DNA of 64,000 nucleotides, taken from the NCBI RefSeq assembly GCF_007785815.1, contig NZ_VNIM01000009.1, positions 1 to 64,000 of the forward strand. Reading direction: 5' to 3'. This stretch comes from Alterirhizorhabdus solaris. Its GTDB lineage: Bacteria; Pseudomonadota; Alphaproteobacteria; Sphingomonadales; Sphingomonadaceae. The position numbers were made by a program, and so were the translations under genes. The notes under the pieces are model-generated. The model made no database searches and was not told the DNA's origin. It saw only the letters and a list, made by a program, of their open reading frames with translations. Shown here piece by piece: positions 36,344 to 44,801 of the stretch (positions are counted from its first letter, which is position 1; each line of letters opens with the position of its first letter).

Positions 36344-37947
36344 TCGAGCAGGCATTGGCGCACGCGGACGAACGCGAGGTGCTGGGCGAACGGCTCCACG
36401 AGATCCTCGGCGCGGAGGGCCTGCTGCGCGACGAGGAAAGCCGCCGGCTCCATTCCGCCGACCTGTTCGGCGCGGGCGGGCTGGTCGCGGCGGTCATCCG
36501 GCCGGCCTCGATCGCGGAACTGAGCGCCGCCGCCGCCGAGATCGCGCGCGCCGGGCTGGTCCTGCTGCCGCGCGGCGGCGGGCTGACCTACGTTCAGGGC
36601 TATGTGTCGGCCGAGGCGGGGGCGGTCGCGGTCGACATGCGCCGGATGAACCGCATCCTCGATATCGACGCACAGGACATGCTCGTCACCGTCGAGGCGG
36701 GCGTCACGTGGATGCAGATATACGAGGCGCTGAAGCCGCTCGGCCTGCGGCTGCCCTTCTTCGGCACTTTCTCCGGTCGTGGCGCGACGGTGGGCGGCGG
36801 GCTGTCCAACGGGGCGCTGTTCCTCGGCACGGCGCGATACGGCACCTCGGCGGAGATCGTGCTGGGCATGCAGGTGGTGCTGGCGGACGGCTCGATCCTC
36901 CACACCGGGCAGACCGCGATCGGCACCGCCAAGAAGTCGTTCACACGCACCTTCGGCCCCGACACCACCGGCCTGTTCACGCATGATGCGGGCGCGCTGG
37001 GGATCAAGGGCGTCGTCACGCTCCGCATGATCCGCGCGCCCGCCTTCACCGATTATCTCTCGTTCGGCTTTCAGGACCGGGATGTCGCGGTCGAGACCCT
37101 GTGCGAGATCGGCCGGTCGGAACTGGCCGAGGACTGCTACATGATGGACCCGGACAAGACCCGTCAGGCGCTTTCCCAGCCCGGTGATTTCATCCGGGAC
37201 GCCAAGACGCTGATGAAGGTCGTCTCGCAGGAGAAGGGGCTGCTGCGCGGATTCAGGGCCGGCGCGCAACTGGCGATGGCGGGGCGGGATTTCGTCGAGG
37301 CCGGTTGCCATTCGCTCCACATGGTGCTGGCGGGGCGGACGCGCGAGGCGGTCGAGGGCGACATGGCGCTTGCCCGTGCAATCGTGGCGAAGGCGGGCGG
37401 CAAGGAATTGCCCAACTCGATCCCCAGGGCGGGGCGGGCCGATCCGTACTCGCCGCTCGATGCGGTGCTCGGCGCCACGGGTGATCGCTGGATCGCGCTC
37501 AACGCCAAGGTGGCGCACAGCGAGGCAAAGGCGCTGGTCGATGCGGTGGAGGAGCTGATCGCACGGCATCAGGCGGCGCTCGATGCCAGCGGCGTCGTCG
37601 TGTCGCGGCTGCTGACGGTGATCGGCAACCACGTCTTCAGCTACGAGCCGGTCTTCAACTGGCATGACAGCTGGCTGCCGATCCACCACGCATCGGTAAG
37701 CGCTGGGATGAAGGCGCGGGTGCCGGAGCCGGCGGCCGATACCGACGCGCGGGCCGTCGTGATGCAGGTGCGCACGGCGATCGTCGCGCTGTTCGCCGAG
37801 ATGGGCGCGCAATCGAACCAGATCGGCCGTACCTATCGCTACGCCGACATCATGCGCCCCGAATCGCGCGCGTTGCTGGCCGGGATCAAGCGGCTGGTGG
37901 ACCCGGACAACCGCGTCAATCCCGGTGCGCTCGGGCTGGGGCGCTGA
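36340..37947 (+). CDS. PCMH-type FAD-linked oxidase/dehydrogenase (paralogue 2)
   Basis: 535 residues from ATG 36340. FAD-binding half (about 55-230) with VIRPASIAELSAAAAEIARAG, PRGGGLTYVQGY and GATVGGGLSNG; cap domain and a C-terminal VDPDNRVNPGALGLG. Homologous end to end to the protein at 19609-21234, including LRLPFFG / LRLPFWG and FGPDxTGLF. The pair probably oxidises related intermediates. Third gene of the operon; 2 nt precede the bicupin. Confidence 0.88.
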   Translation: MIEQALAHADEREVLGERLHEILGAEGLLRDEESRRLHSADLFGAGGLVAAVIRPASIAELSAAAAEIARAGLVLLPRGGGLTYVQGYVSAEAGAVAVDMRRMNRILDIDAQDMLVTVEAGVTWMQIYEALKPLGLRLPFFGTFSGRGATVGGGLSNGALFLGTARYGTSAEIVLGMQVVLADGSILHTGQTAIGTAKKSFTRTFGPDTTGLFTHDAGALGIKGVVTLRMIRAPAFTDYLSFGFQDRDVAVETLCEIGRSELAEDCYMMDPDKTRQALSQPGDFIRDAKTLMKVVSQEKGLLRGFRAGAQLAMAGRDFVEAGCHSLHMVLAGRTREAVEGDMALARAIVAKAGGKELPNSIPRAGRADPYSPLDAVLGATGDRWIALNAKVAHSEAKALVDAVEELIARHQAALDASGVVVSRLLTVIGNHVFSYEPVFNWHDSWLPIHHASVSAGMKARVPEPAADTDARAVVMQVRTAIVALFAEMGAQSNQIGRTYRYADIMRPESRALLAGIKRLVDPDNRVNPGALGLGR

Positions 37948-37949
37948 CG

Positions 37950-38765
37950 ATGGCGCGCCCCTATATCGAGTTCGTCCAGACCCAGAACGTCGAGTGGGCG
38001 GTCCAGCCGGACGGCACGGAGGTCAAGCGCCTCAACGTCGATCCGGTCGAGGGCGAGGAGACGTACATCATCCGCTATCCGGCGGGGTTCGACGGCCCCG
38101 ATCGCGGGCCGGAGGATCGCGCCGAGGAATATCTGGTGCTCGACGGCAGCATCGTGGTCGCCGGGCGCGAGCAGCGTTTCCATTGCTACGGCTTCATCCC
38201 GCGCGGCGAGAGCGCCGGCCCCCGCCGCACGCGCGAGGGCGCGACGTTGCTCGTCTTCCGGTACGGCCGGCACGATCCGAACAGCGCGACGGGCAACACC
38301 GAAGCGCTCGCGCTCGATCCCGCGACGATGGCGTGGGACATGACGCCCAGCGTGGCGCACATCGCGCACCTTCGCCTCGCGCGAAAGGTGCTGCGGCTCG
38401 GCCCGAACGACAGCTCGCGCACCTTCCTGTTGATCGGGCTGCCGCACGGTGTGCCCGCGCAGAAGGAGATGCCGGCGGAGATCCACGATCATTTCGAGGA
38501 GATGTTCATGCTGCAGGGGCAGATGTGGACGCCCGAGGGGTTGATCCGGCCCGGCGCCTATTTCTACCGCCCGCCCGAGATCGTCCACGGCCCGCACGTC
38601 TCGGAGGCGGGGTTCTTCCAGATCATGCGCGCCGGCGCAAACTATGTGCGCACCAAGTGGACGGCGCCGATGCCGCTGCCGATCGGGCAGGGTTACGCAC
38701 CGAAGATCCCGGCCGGCACGCCCGAAAGCTGGACCCGCGAATGGAGCGGCCCCGCCGCCTACTAA
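37950..38765 (+). CDS. Bicupin protein
   Basis: 271 residues with two cupin-like beta-barrels: about 40-120 (EYLVLDGSIVVAGREQRFHC) and about 165-245 (EIHDHFEEMFMLQGQMWTPE, RPPEIVHGPHVSE). The second barrel keeps a plausible metal set (H-x-H with a following Glu, and a later His in IVHGPH). The first has fewer ligands and may be structural. Cupins of this kind include dioxygenases, isomerases and decarboxylases. Last gene of the plus-strand operon, followed by a strong terminator. Confidence 0.8.
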   Translation: MARPYIEFVQTQNVEWAVQPDGTEVKRLNVDPVEGEETYIIRYPAGFDGPDRGPEDRAEEYLVLDGSIVVAGREQRFHCYGFIPRGESAGPRRTREGATLLVFRYGRHDPNSATGNTEALALDPATMAWDMTPSVAHIAHLRLARKVLRLGPNDSSRTFLLIGLPHGVPAQKEMPAEIHDHFEEMFMLQGQMWTPEGLIRPGAYFYRPPEIVHGPHVSEAGFFQIMRAGANYVRTKWTAPMPLPIGQGYAPKIPAGTPESWTREWSGPAAY

Positions 38766-38772
38766 GCGGCTC

Positions 38773-38820
38773 GACGAAAAAAGGGGCGGCGGTATTGCCA
38801 CCGCCGCCCCTTTTTTCGTC
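38773..38820. terminator. Bidirectional intrinsic terminator
   Basis: Perfect 21-bp inverted repeat (38773-38793 and 38800-38820) with a 6-nt loop. The stem has a GGGGCGGCGGT core, and A6 and T6 tracts on either side provide a U-tail in both directions. It lies between the convergent bicupin and 239-residue-protein genes. Confidence 0.95.
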
Positions 38821-38826
38821 CGGGTT

Positions 38827-39546
38827 TCAGACCCGCTTCAGCTCGACCAGTTCGTACCAGGTCATCATGTAACCATCGACGCCGCCCTTCAGGAAGATGG
38901 CATCGTCGTCGGCGGTGACCCACACGTTATATTCCGGGTGGCCGCCCGCCATCGAGGCATCGGGATCGGTGAAGACGTAGTGCGAGGCCTCGAACGTGCC
39001 GGCCGCCACCGTGATCGTCTCGTCGCCGACATAGGCGAGCATCAGGCTCGTTTCCGCGATGATCGGCGGGGGCGCGCCGCGATGGTCGGGGGAGGGGAGG
39101 AACGTGCGGAACTTGCGCGCGTGCGGCCCCTTGGACTTGTCCATCTTCTTGGTGATGTACGCATCGCCCGCGATCGGGTGCGTGCCGAAGCCGTCGAACA
39201 CCCCGCCGAAGGGGACTTTCTGCGAGACGCGGCCGATCGTCGGCCCGAAGCTCTCGCACTCCACATAGCCGTCGGCGATGCGGAAGATCCCCGCGCCCAT
39301 GAACTTGTCGCCCACCATCAGCCGCACGTAGCAGTCGGTCGGCATGTCGTCGGCATCGAGGCTGTAGACGATGTCGCGCAGGACGGTGGGATCGGGCTCG
39401 TCGATCTCGCACAGCGCGCGCATCGTGCGGCTGCCGTCGGTGTGCTTGGTGAAGGTGAAGATCTCGCGTCCGCGCTCGTGGCCCTCGCGGCCCGGTTTGC
39501 GGGAGGTATAGAGGATCTTCCCGCTGATGGTCGTGTGCTTCATCAT
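38827..39546 (-). CDS. Uncharacterised beta-rich protein
   Basis: 239 residues from ATG 39546 (GGAG about 9 nt upstream; the next codon is also ATG). I do not recognise the family. It is rich in alternating hydrophobic residues and aromatic turns (GREIFTFTKHTDGSRTMRAL, LMLAYVGDETITVAAGTFEA, TWYELVELKRV), suggesting a beta-barrel or lipocalin-like fold. No signal peptide or metal motif. It lies 26 nt after the alpha/beta hydrolase and shares its operon, ending at the strong terminator, so it probably handles the same compound. Confidence 0.75.
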   Translation of the reverse strand: MMKHTTISGKILYTSRKPGREGHERGREIFTFTKHTDGSRTMRALCEIDEPDPTVLRDIVYSLDADDMPTDCYVRLMVGDKFMGAGIFRIADGYVECESFGPTIGRVSQKVPFGGVFDGFGTHPIAGDAYITKKMDKSKGPHARKFRTFLPSPDHRGAPPPIIAETSLMLAYVGDETITVAAGTFEASHYVFTDPDASMAGGHPEYNVWVTADDDAIFLKGGVDGYMMTWYELVELKRV

Positions 39547-39571
39547 GCGCTTGGGCTCCGGTTCTTGGGGG

Positions 39572-40405
39572 TCAGGCGTGGTCGGCAAGGAAGTCGCGGA
39601 TCGCGGCGGCGCGCCGGTCGGCGAAATCGGGTGCGTCGGAGCGGGGCAGGGCTGCATAGCGGCTGCCGGGTACCACGCCCGCCAGCGCCGCGGTGCCTTC
39701 CAGCAGCGGATCGGTTTCGGCCGCCGTCAGCAAGGTCGGGCAGCTAAGGAGCGGTAGGCGCTCGCCCGCGTCCCACTTGAAGGCGGCGCGATAGTTGAGG
39801 TGATAGGTCTCGTTCGCCTTCAGCACCTCGACCACCCATGCGTGGATGTCGGCGGCGGAGCCGAGGCCGCTGTCCCGCCGTCCGCCCCGCGTGCGATCGT
39901 ACCAGGGGAAGAAGAGATACTGGTCGCGGCAGAACTGGAATACCCGTGCCAGATACGCGCCCTCCCGGTCGGCGGGGAACGGGAAGGCGTAGTTGGCGAG
40001 GATGTCCTCAAGCTCTTCCGGCGTCATCAGGCTGACGCCGTCCAGTACCACGGCGTTGATCCGCGTGGGCGCCGCGATGGCCAGCTCGGCCGCGATCGCG
40101 GCGCCGGTGTGCGAACCATAGAGATCGACCTTGTCCACTTCCATCGCGTCGAGGAAGCGTTCCGCCGCGCCGGCAAGCTCGACGATGGTCGGCTCGCGGT
40201 CGACCATCGCCACGCTGTCGCCGTTGCCCGGCGTATCGGGCGCGAGGACGCGGTGGGTCTTCGCGAATTCGCCGATCATCCCGACAAGCTGGCGCGAGCT
40301 GCCGGGCGAGGCGTGCAGCATCAGCAGCGGCGGGCCGTCGCCGGCGTGGCGGTAGTGCATCTGGCCGTGGGGCACGTCCGCGAAGCCCCGCTTGATCGTC
40401 GTCAT
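39572..40405 (-). CDS. Alpha/beta-hydrolase-fold protein with His at the nucleophile position
   Basis: 277 residues. HASPGSSRQ (oxyanion strand), LAPDTPGNGDS and the elbow LYGSHTGAAIAAELA, where G-S-H-T-G replaces G-x-S-x-G. An Asp lies in TAAETDPLLEG, but the C-terminal catalytic His seen in most family members (and in the paralogue at 7822) is not apparent in the last 40 residues. A standard Ser hydrolase mechanism is therefore unlikely. Middle gene of the operon starting with the VOC protein at 41330. Confidence 0.82.
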   Translation of the reverse strand: MTTIKRGFADVPHGQMHYRHAGDGPPLLMLHASPGSSRQLVGMIGEFAKTHRVLAPDTPGNGDSVAMVDREPTIVELAGAAERFLDAMEVDKVDLYGSHTGAAIAAELAIAAPTRINAVVLDGVSLMTPEELEDILANYAFPFPADREGAYLARVFQFCRDQYLFFPWYDRTRGGRRDSGLGSAADIHAWVVEVLKANETYHLNYRAAFKWDAGERLPLLSCPTLLTAAETDPLLEGTAALAGVVPGSRYAALPRSDAPDFADRRAAAIRDFLADHA

Positions 40406-40433
40406 GGCTGTCCTTTCCGTGCAGGGGCGCCGC

Positions 40434-41330
40434 TCAGGCGACGGGTTCGCCCTCGATGATTTCGAGCAGCGCTCCCTCGGGGGTTTTCAAGACGCCGGTG
40501 CGGCGGCCGCTGTACAGCGCGCCATCGCGGACGACGGGGGGCGAGGCCCAGTGCCCGTCCAGCCGCGCGAAATCCGGGTGCATCATCGTGACGATCGCGA
40601 CGCCGGGGGGCAGCGCGCCGGGATGCGCGGCGCGCGGCGTGACCTCGGCCGGATACTGATCGAGTTCGAGGAAGGTCTGGCCCTTCCAGCGCACGATGCA
40701 GAGCGGCGTCTTCTCCCCGGCGTCCAGCCCGAAGGCGAGCTGGATCATCGAATAACGGATCGACACCGGCTCCGTCACGTCGAGGCCGAGCACGTCCCTG
40801 GTCCAGGCGATCGTCGCGGCGAGATCCGGGCAGGCGAGGACGAGGATGAAGGGCCGGTCCACCAGCGAGGCCGGTACGGGCAGGCCGCTTTCCGGGTCAT
40901 CCGTCCTGATCTCGGTCAGATAGACGATCTCCTGATCCGGGCCGCGCACCTGCATGGGCTTGACGGTGGGAAAGCCATCGAGCGGCTTGGGCGGGCCGAT
41001 GACCTCGAAATTCTCGGACGCGATCATGCGTTCGTTGACGATCTCGACATCCTGCACGCAGATTTCGGTCGCCGCCCAGCCGGTCGTCCTGATCGGCCGG
41101 TAGCCCGGAACGGGATCGCCCTCGACGAAGCGGAGGAAGACGGGGGTGCCGGACGCGGGCTGCATCACCGCAAAGGCACGGCCCGCGCTGGCGGGGGCCG
41201 CCCATGACGCGGCGAGATCCTCGGTGAGGCGGCTTTGCTCGACGACCACGTAGTCCAGTTCCCGCGCGTAACGCGCGACGGCGGCGGCGACGTCGCTCAC
41301 GACGTGAGTCGCGCATTTCAGAAGCGTCAC
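40434..41330 (-). CDS. Two-domain VOC (glyoxalase/dioxygenase-fold) protein
   Basis: 298 residues from GTG 41330, chosen because GAGGGG lies 6 nt upstream; an ATG at 41387 would place the start against the regulatory palindrome. Two VOC modules: about 3-125 (LLKCATHVVSDVAAAVARYA) and about 150-290 (RPFILVLACPDLAATIAWTRDVLGL). Paralogous in plan to 8693-9643 and, like it, followed by an HT-type alpha/beta hydrolase. The pairing VOC plus hydrolase occurs twice and recalls ring cleavage followed by hydrolysis. Confidence 0.8.
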   Translation of the reverse strand: MTLLKCATHVVSDVAAAVARYARELDYVVVEQSRLTEDLAASWAAPASAGRAFAVMQPASGTPVFLRFVEGDPVPGYRPIRTTGWAATEICVQDVEIVNERMIASENFEVIGPPKPLDGFPTVKPMQVRGPDQEIVYLTEIRTDDPESGLPVPASLVDRPFILVLACPDLAATIAWTRDVLGLDVTEPVSIRYSMIQLAFGLDAGEKTPLCIVRWKGQTFLELDQYPAEVTPRAAHPGALPPGVAIVTMMHPDFARLDGHWASPPVVRDGALYSGRRTGVLKTPEGALLEIIEGEPVA

Positions 41331-41387
41331 GCTTGTCCCCTCGCTATCAAAGGCAGTTACCGTACCCGGCCCCTCGCATGACCGCAT

Positions 41388-41407
41388 TTGATATATTCAT
41401 AATACAT
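41388..41407. promoter_or_regulatory. Regulon palindrome, site 7 (VOC/hydrolase operon 2)
   Basis: Reads TTG-AT-ATA-TTCA-TAA-TA-CAT, 10 of 12 fixed positions. It lies 57 nt upstream of GTG 41330, in the gap after the LeuD-like gene. Confidence 0.65.
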
Positions 41408-41436
41408 ATTGCAAGCGTCTTCGTGCCAGCGGGCGA

Positions 41437-42051
41437 TCAATTTTCGAGATAGACCCAAGGGCGTGCCTGCGCGTCGGCGGCGCGGAAGGCGGTGATCCGC
41501 GCCTGCCCCTTGCGCGTCAGCTCGATCGCGTCGAGGCCTTCCATCAGCATCAGGCGCGGTTCGTCCTCCAACGCGAACGACCAGCGCTGCCCCGCCGCCG
41601 ATACCGTCATGGTTTCGAGATCGACGGCGATGCGGGCACCCTCGGTGGCAAGCCCCGCGAGTATGTCGCAGACATCGTCGGGGAGCACGACCGGCGCCAC
41701 GCCGTTGCGAACGCAATTGCCCTGAAAGATCGGGCTGAACGAGGAGGCGATGACGACGCGGAAGCCATATTCGGCGAGCGCCCAGACCGCATGCTCGCGG
41801 CTCGACCCGCAGCCGAAGTTCGCGCCCGTCACGAGAATCTCGGCCTCTGCGAAACGCGGATCGTTGAGCACGAACGCCGGATCGGGTTCCCGCCCGCTCG
41901 ACCCGCGATAGCGCCAGCCGGCGAACAGGCCGCCGGACAGCCCCGTCTTCGACACCGATTTCATCTCGCGCGAGGGGATGATCGCATCGGTGTCGATATT
42001 GTCGCGCATCAGCGGTGCGGCGATGGCGTCGACCCTGACGAGCGGCGTCAT
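41437..42051 (-). CDS. LeuD-type hydratase small subunit (pair 1)
   Basis: 204 residues. Aconitase swivel domain: RDNIDTDAIIPSREMK near the start, [19 protein letters not shown] (about 95) and FSPIFQGNCVRNGVAPV. Pairs with the LeuC-type subunit upstream (ATGA overlap). The presence of two divergent LeuCD pairs in a catabolic cluster without other leucine genes argues against leucine synthesis; the nearest biochemical analogue is dimethylmaleate or citraconate hydratase. Last gene of the operon 44725-41437. Confidence 0.88.
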   Translation of the reverse strand: MTPLVRVDAIAAPLMRDNIDTDAIIPSREMKSVSKTGLSGGLFAGWRYRGSSGREPDPAFVLNDPRFAEAEILVTGANFGCGSSREHAVWALAEYGFRVVIASSFSPIFQGNCVRNGVAPVVLPDDVCDILAGLATEGARIAVDLETMTVSAAGQRWSFALEDEPRLMLMEGLDAIELTRKGQARITAFRAADAQARPWVYLEN

Positions 42052-43490
42052 GGCAGTGGCTCCAGCCGCCGCGGGTCCGCGATCGCGCCCGCGATCGCCG
42101 GGGCGGCGACCGTTTCCGGCGATGCGATATGGGTGCGCGTGCCCGGCCCCTGCCGGCTCTCGAAATTGCGATTGGTGGAACTGACGACGCGCTGCTGCGC
42201 GCCGAAGCTTTCACCGCCCGCATAGAAGCACATCGAACAGCCGGCTTCCCGCCACTCGAACCCGGCGTCGCGGAAAATGACGTCCAGCCCTTCGGCCTCG
42301 GCGTCCCGCTTCACCTGGGTGGAGCCGGGCACGCAGATCGCGCGTACGCCCGGCGCCACCTTGCGTCCTTTCAGGATGGCGGCGGCACGGCGCAGATCGG
42401 AGACGCGGCTGTTCGTGCAGGAGCCGATGAACGCGGCATTCACCGGCAGCCCTTCGAGGCGGTCGCCCGGCGTCACGTCCATATAGGCAATGGCGCGATC
42501 ATAGTCGGCGCGGCCGGTCGTGCCGTCCAGCGACTCGAACGCCGGGACTGTCGCATCGAGCGGCATCCCGTGCTGCGGGCTGGTGCCCCATGTAATCATC
42601 GGCGCCACCTCGGCCGCGTCGAAACGATGCTCCACCGCGAACGGCGCGGCGTCCTCGGTGGCGAGCGTCCGCCAGTGCGCCACCGCCGTGTCCCACATCT
42701 CCCCCTCGGGGGCGTAGGGGCGGCCTGCGAGATAAGCGAAGGTCGTCTCGTCGGGGGCGATGATGGCGCCGAACGCGGCGAGCTCCGTCGCCATGTTGCA
42801 CAGCGTCATGCGCGCTTCCATGTCGAGCGCCCGCACCGCCGCGCCCGCGAACTCGACGATATGCCGCTTCGCGCCGCCCGAACCGAGCCGGCGGATGATG
42901 TGGAGCGCCAGATCCTTGGCGGTGACGCCCGTGCCGAGCCGCCCGTCGATCGTGATGCGCATGTCGTGCGGGCGTTCGACCCGCAGCGTCATCGTCGCCA
43001 GCGCATGTTCCGCCTCGGTCGAGCCGATGCCCCATGCGATGGCGCCGAACGCGCCCTGCGTGCAGGTGTGGCTGTCCGGGCAGGCGAGCGTAAGGCCGGG
43101 GAGGACGATGCCCTGCTCGGGCGAGATGACGTGCACGATCCCCTGCCGGGGATCGTGCAGATCGAACAACGTGATGCCGTGCTTCAGCGCCCCCTCGCGC
43201 ATCGCGGTCAGGAACGCCTTGCCCGTCGGCATCAGCGTGTCGTCGCTGCGGCCGGGAAAGGTATCGACGATGTGATCCATCGTCGCGAACACCTGCGCCG
43301 GCGCGGCGACCGTGCGACCGGCATCGTCCAGGCTCCTGAGCGCCACGCCGCCCGTGCGCTCGTGCAGGAGGAGCCGGTCGACCGCGAGAAGGTCCGTCTC
43401 GCCGTCCAGCGCGGCGACGACGTGCGTCTCCCAGATCGCGCCCGCCAGCGTGCGGGGCGGCCGGGGCGCATCACTGGCGACCGGCGTCAT
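42048..43490 (-). CDS. LeuC-type hydratase large subunit (pair 1)
   Basis: 480 residues. Iron-sulfur ligands are visible in IGSCTNSR and in GCSMCFYAGG (C-x-x-C). The substrate loop reads CPDSHTCTQGAFGAIAWGIG, where most LeuC have [14 protein letters not shown]; with TEAEHALATMT the rest follows the family. The ATG region AIWETHVVAAL matches the LeuC N-terminus, preceded by about 14 extra residues. Forms a [4Fe-4S] hydro-lyase with the LeuD subunit. Coupled to the CoA-transferase upstream by a 4-nt overlap. Confidence 0.9.
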   Translation of the reverse strand: MTPVASDAPRPPRTLAGAIWETHVVAALDGETDLLAVDRLLLHERTGGVALRSLDDAGRTVAAPAQVFATMDHIVDTFPGRSDDTLMPTGKAFLTAMREGALKHGITLFDLHDPRQGIVHVISPEQGIVLPGLTLACPDSHTCTQGAFGAIAWGIGSTEAEHALATMTLRVERPHDMRITIDGRLGTGVTAKDLALHIIRRLGSGGAKRHIVEFAGAAVRALDMEARMTLCNMATELAAFGAIIAPDETTFAYLAGRPYAPEGEMWDTAVAHWRTLATEDAAPFAVEHRFDAAEVAPMITWGTSPQHGMPLDATVPAFESLDGTTGRADYDRAIAYMDVTPGDRLEGLPVNAAFIGSCTNSRVSDLRRAAAILKGRKVAPGVRAICVPGSTQVKRDAEAEGLDVIFRDAGFEWREAGCSMCFYAGGESFGAQQRVVSSTNRNFESRQGPGTRTHIASPETVAAPAIAGAIADPRRLEPLP

Positions 43491-44725
43491 GATGCGCGCT
43501 TGTGCTCTGGCGTGCGGGACGCGGAAGCGGTCGCGTTCGCCATGATCGTCCTGCTTTGCAGCAGCCCGGCGACTTCGGCATCGGTGAAGCCGAAATCGCG
43601 CAGCACCGCCTCGCTGTCGCCGCCGGGATGGGGCAGATCGTGGCGCACGCCGGGGATCGCGCCGTTGATCTCCAGCGGCAGCGCGGGGAGGCGGATGGGC
43701 CGCCCGTCGTTCAGCGTCAGGTCGAGCAGCCCGCCGTTCGCATTGAGGTGCGGATCGTCGAACAGGTCTTCGGGCCGGGCGATCGGGGCGAAGGCGACCC
43801 CGGCTGCCTCCAGCCGGACGAGCAGGTCCGCGCGGCTGGATGCCGCCATGATCCTGCGGACCACCGGCACGATCACGTCACGTGCCTGCACGCGCTCATT
43901 GTTCGTGGCGAGGCGCGGATCGTTGCCGATCGGTCCGAGATCGAACGCCTTGATGAAGTTCTGCCACTGGCCGTCGCTCACCACGCCGACGAACAGCAGC
44001 TCGGCGGGATCGGCGGTCTCGAACACGTCGTAGATCGCCCAGGCGGAGATCCGCTCGGGCATGGGGCGCGCGGCCTGGCCGGTCACCGCCATCTGCGCCA
44101 TGTGCTGGCCCACCATGAAGGCGGTCGTCTCGAACAGCGACGCGCGCACCATCGCGCCCTCGCCATCGTGCGTGCGGGCGAGCAGCGCGGCGAGGATGCC
44201 GATCGCGCCGAACATGCCGCCGGCGATGTCGATGACGGAGGCGCCCGCGCGCAGCGGCCGGCCGGTGGGGCCGGTCATGTAGGCCAGCCCGCCCATCATC
44301 TGCGCGACTTCGTCGAGCGCGGAGCGATGCTCGTAGGGGCCGGTCAGGAACCCCTTGGTCGAGCAGTAGACGAGGCCCGGATTACTCGTCCTGAAGGCAT
44401 CCGGGCCGAGACCCAGCTTCTCCAGCGCGCCCGGGCGGAAATTCTCCACCACCACGTCCGCGCCGTTGACGAGGCGGATCGCCACGGCGAGCCCTTCGGC
44501 GCTTTTCAGGTCGAGGCAGATGCTGCGCTTGTTGCGGTTGAACATCGGGAAATAGCCCGATCCCGAACCCAGCAGGCGGCGCGTATGGTCGCCCCCGACC
44601 GGCTCCACCTTGACGACATCGGCGCCCAGATCCCCGAGAATGGTGCCAGTCGACGGCCCCATGACCATGTGGCTGAACTCGACAACCCTGATCCCCTCGA
44701 GGGGTAGTTTCCCCGCTCTCTGCAC
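43487..44725 (-). CDS. Class III (CaiB/BaiF) CoA-transferase
   Basis: 412 residues from GTG 44725; this matches the usual start before LEGIRVVEFSHMVMGPSTG, and longer versions would read through the regulatory palindrome. Landmarks: LGDLGADVVKVEPVGGD, ICLDLKSAEG (region of the catalytic Asp), NFRPGALEKLGLG. Moves CoA from a donor acyl-CoA to a carboxylic acid, activating it for cleavage. It starts an operon with LeuCD pair 1 and is divergent from an HMG-CoA-lyase-like gene, suggesting activation of the hydrated dicarboxylate before C-C cleavage. Confidence 0.9.
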   Translation of the reverse strand: MQRAGKLPLEGIRVVEFSHMVMGPSTGTILGDLGADVVKVEPVGGDHTRRLLGSGSGYFPMFNRNKRSICLDLKSAEGLAVAIRLVNGADVVVENFRPGALEKLGLGPDAFRTSNPGLVYCSTKGFLTGPYEHRSALDEVAQMMGGLAYMTGPTGRPLRAGASVIDIAGGMFGAIGILAALLARTHDGEGAMVRASLFETTAFMVGQHMAQMAVTGQAARPMPERISAWAIYDVFETADPAELLFVGVVSDGQWQNFIKAFDLGPIGNDPRLATNNERVQARDVIVPVVRRIMAASSRADLLVRLEAAGVAFAPIARPEDLFDDPHLNANGGLLDLTLNDGRPIRLPALPLEINGAIPGVRHDLPHPGGDSEAVLRDFGFTDAEVAGLLQSRTIMANATASASRTPEHKRAS

Positions 44726-44764
44726 CAAAAGTCCGCTCCCGCGATCTCGACAAACCCGTTTCAA

Positions 44765-44784
44765 TTGATATATAGACAATACAA
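44765..44784. promoter_or_regulatory. Regulon palindrome, site 8 (divergent CoA-transferase / lyase promoters)
   Basis: Reads TTG-AT-ATA-TAGA-CAA-TA-CAA, 10 of 12 fixed positions and almost the same as sites 4 and 9. It lies 40 nt from the CoA-transferase start (44725, minus) and 17 nt from ATG 44802 (plus). Confidence 0.72.
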
Positions 44785-44801
44785 ATCGGATCAAGGTAGG
44801 A

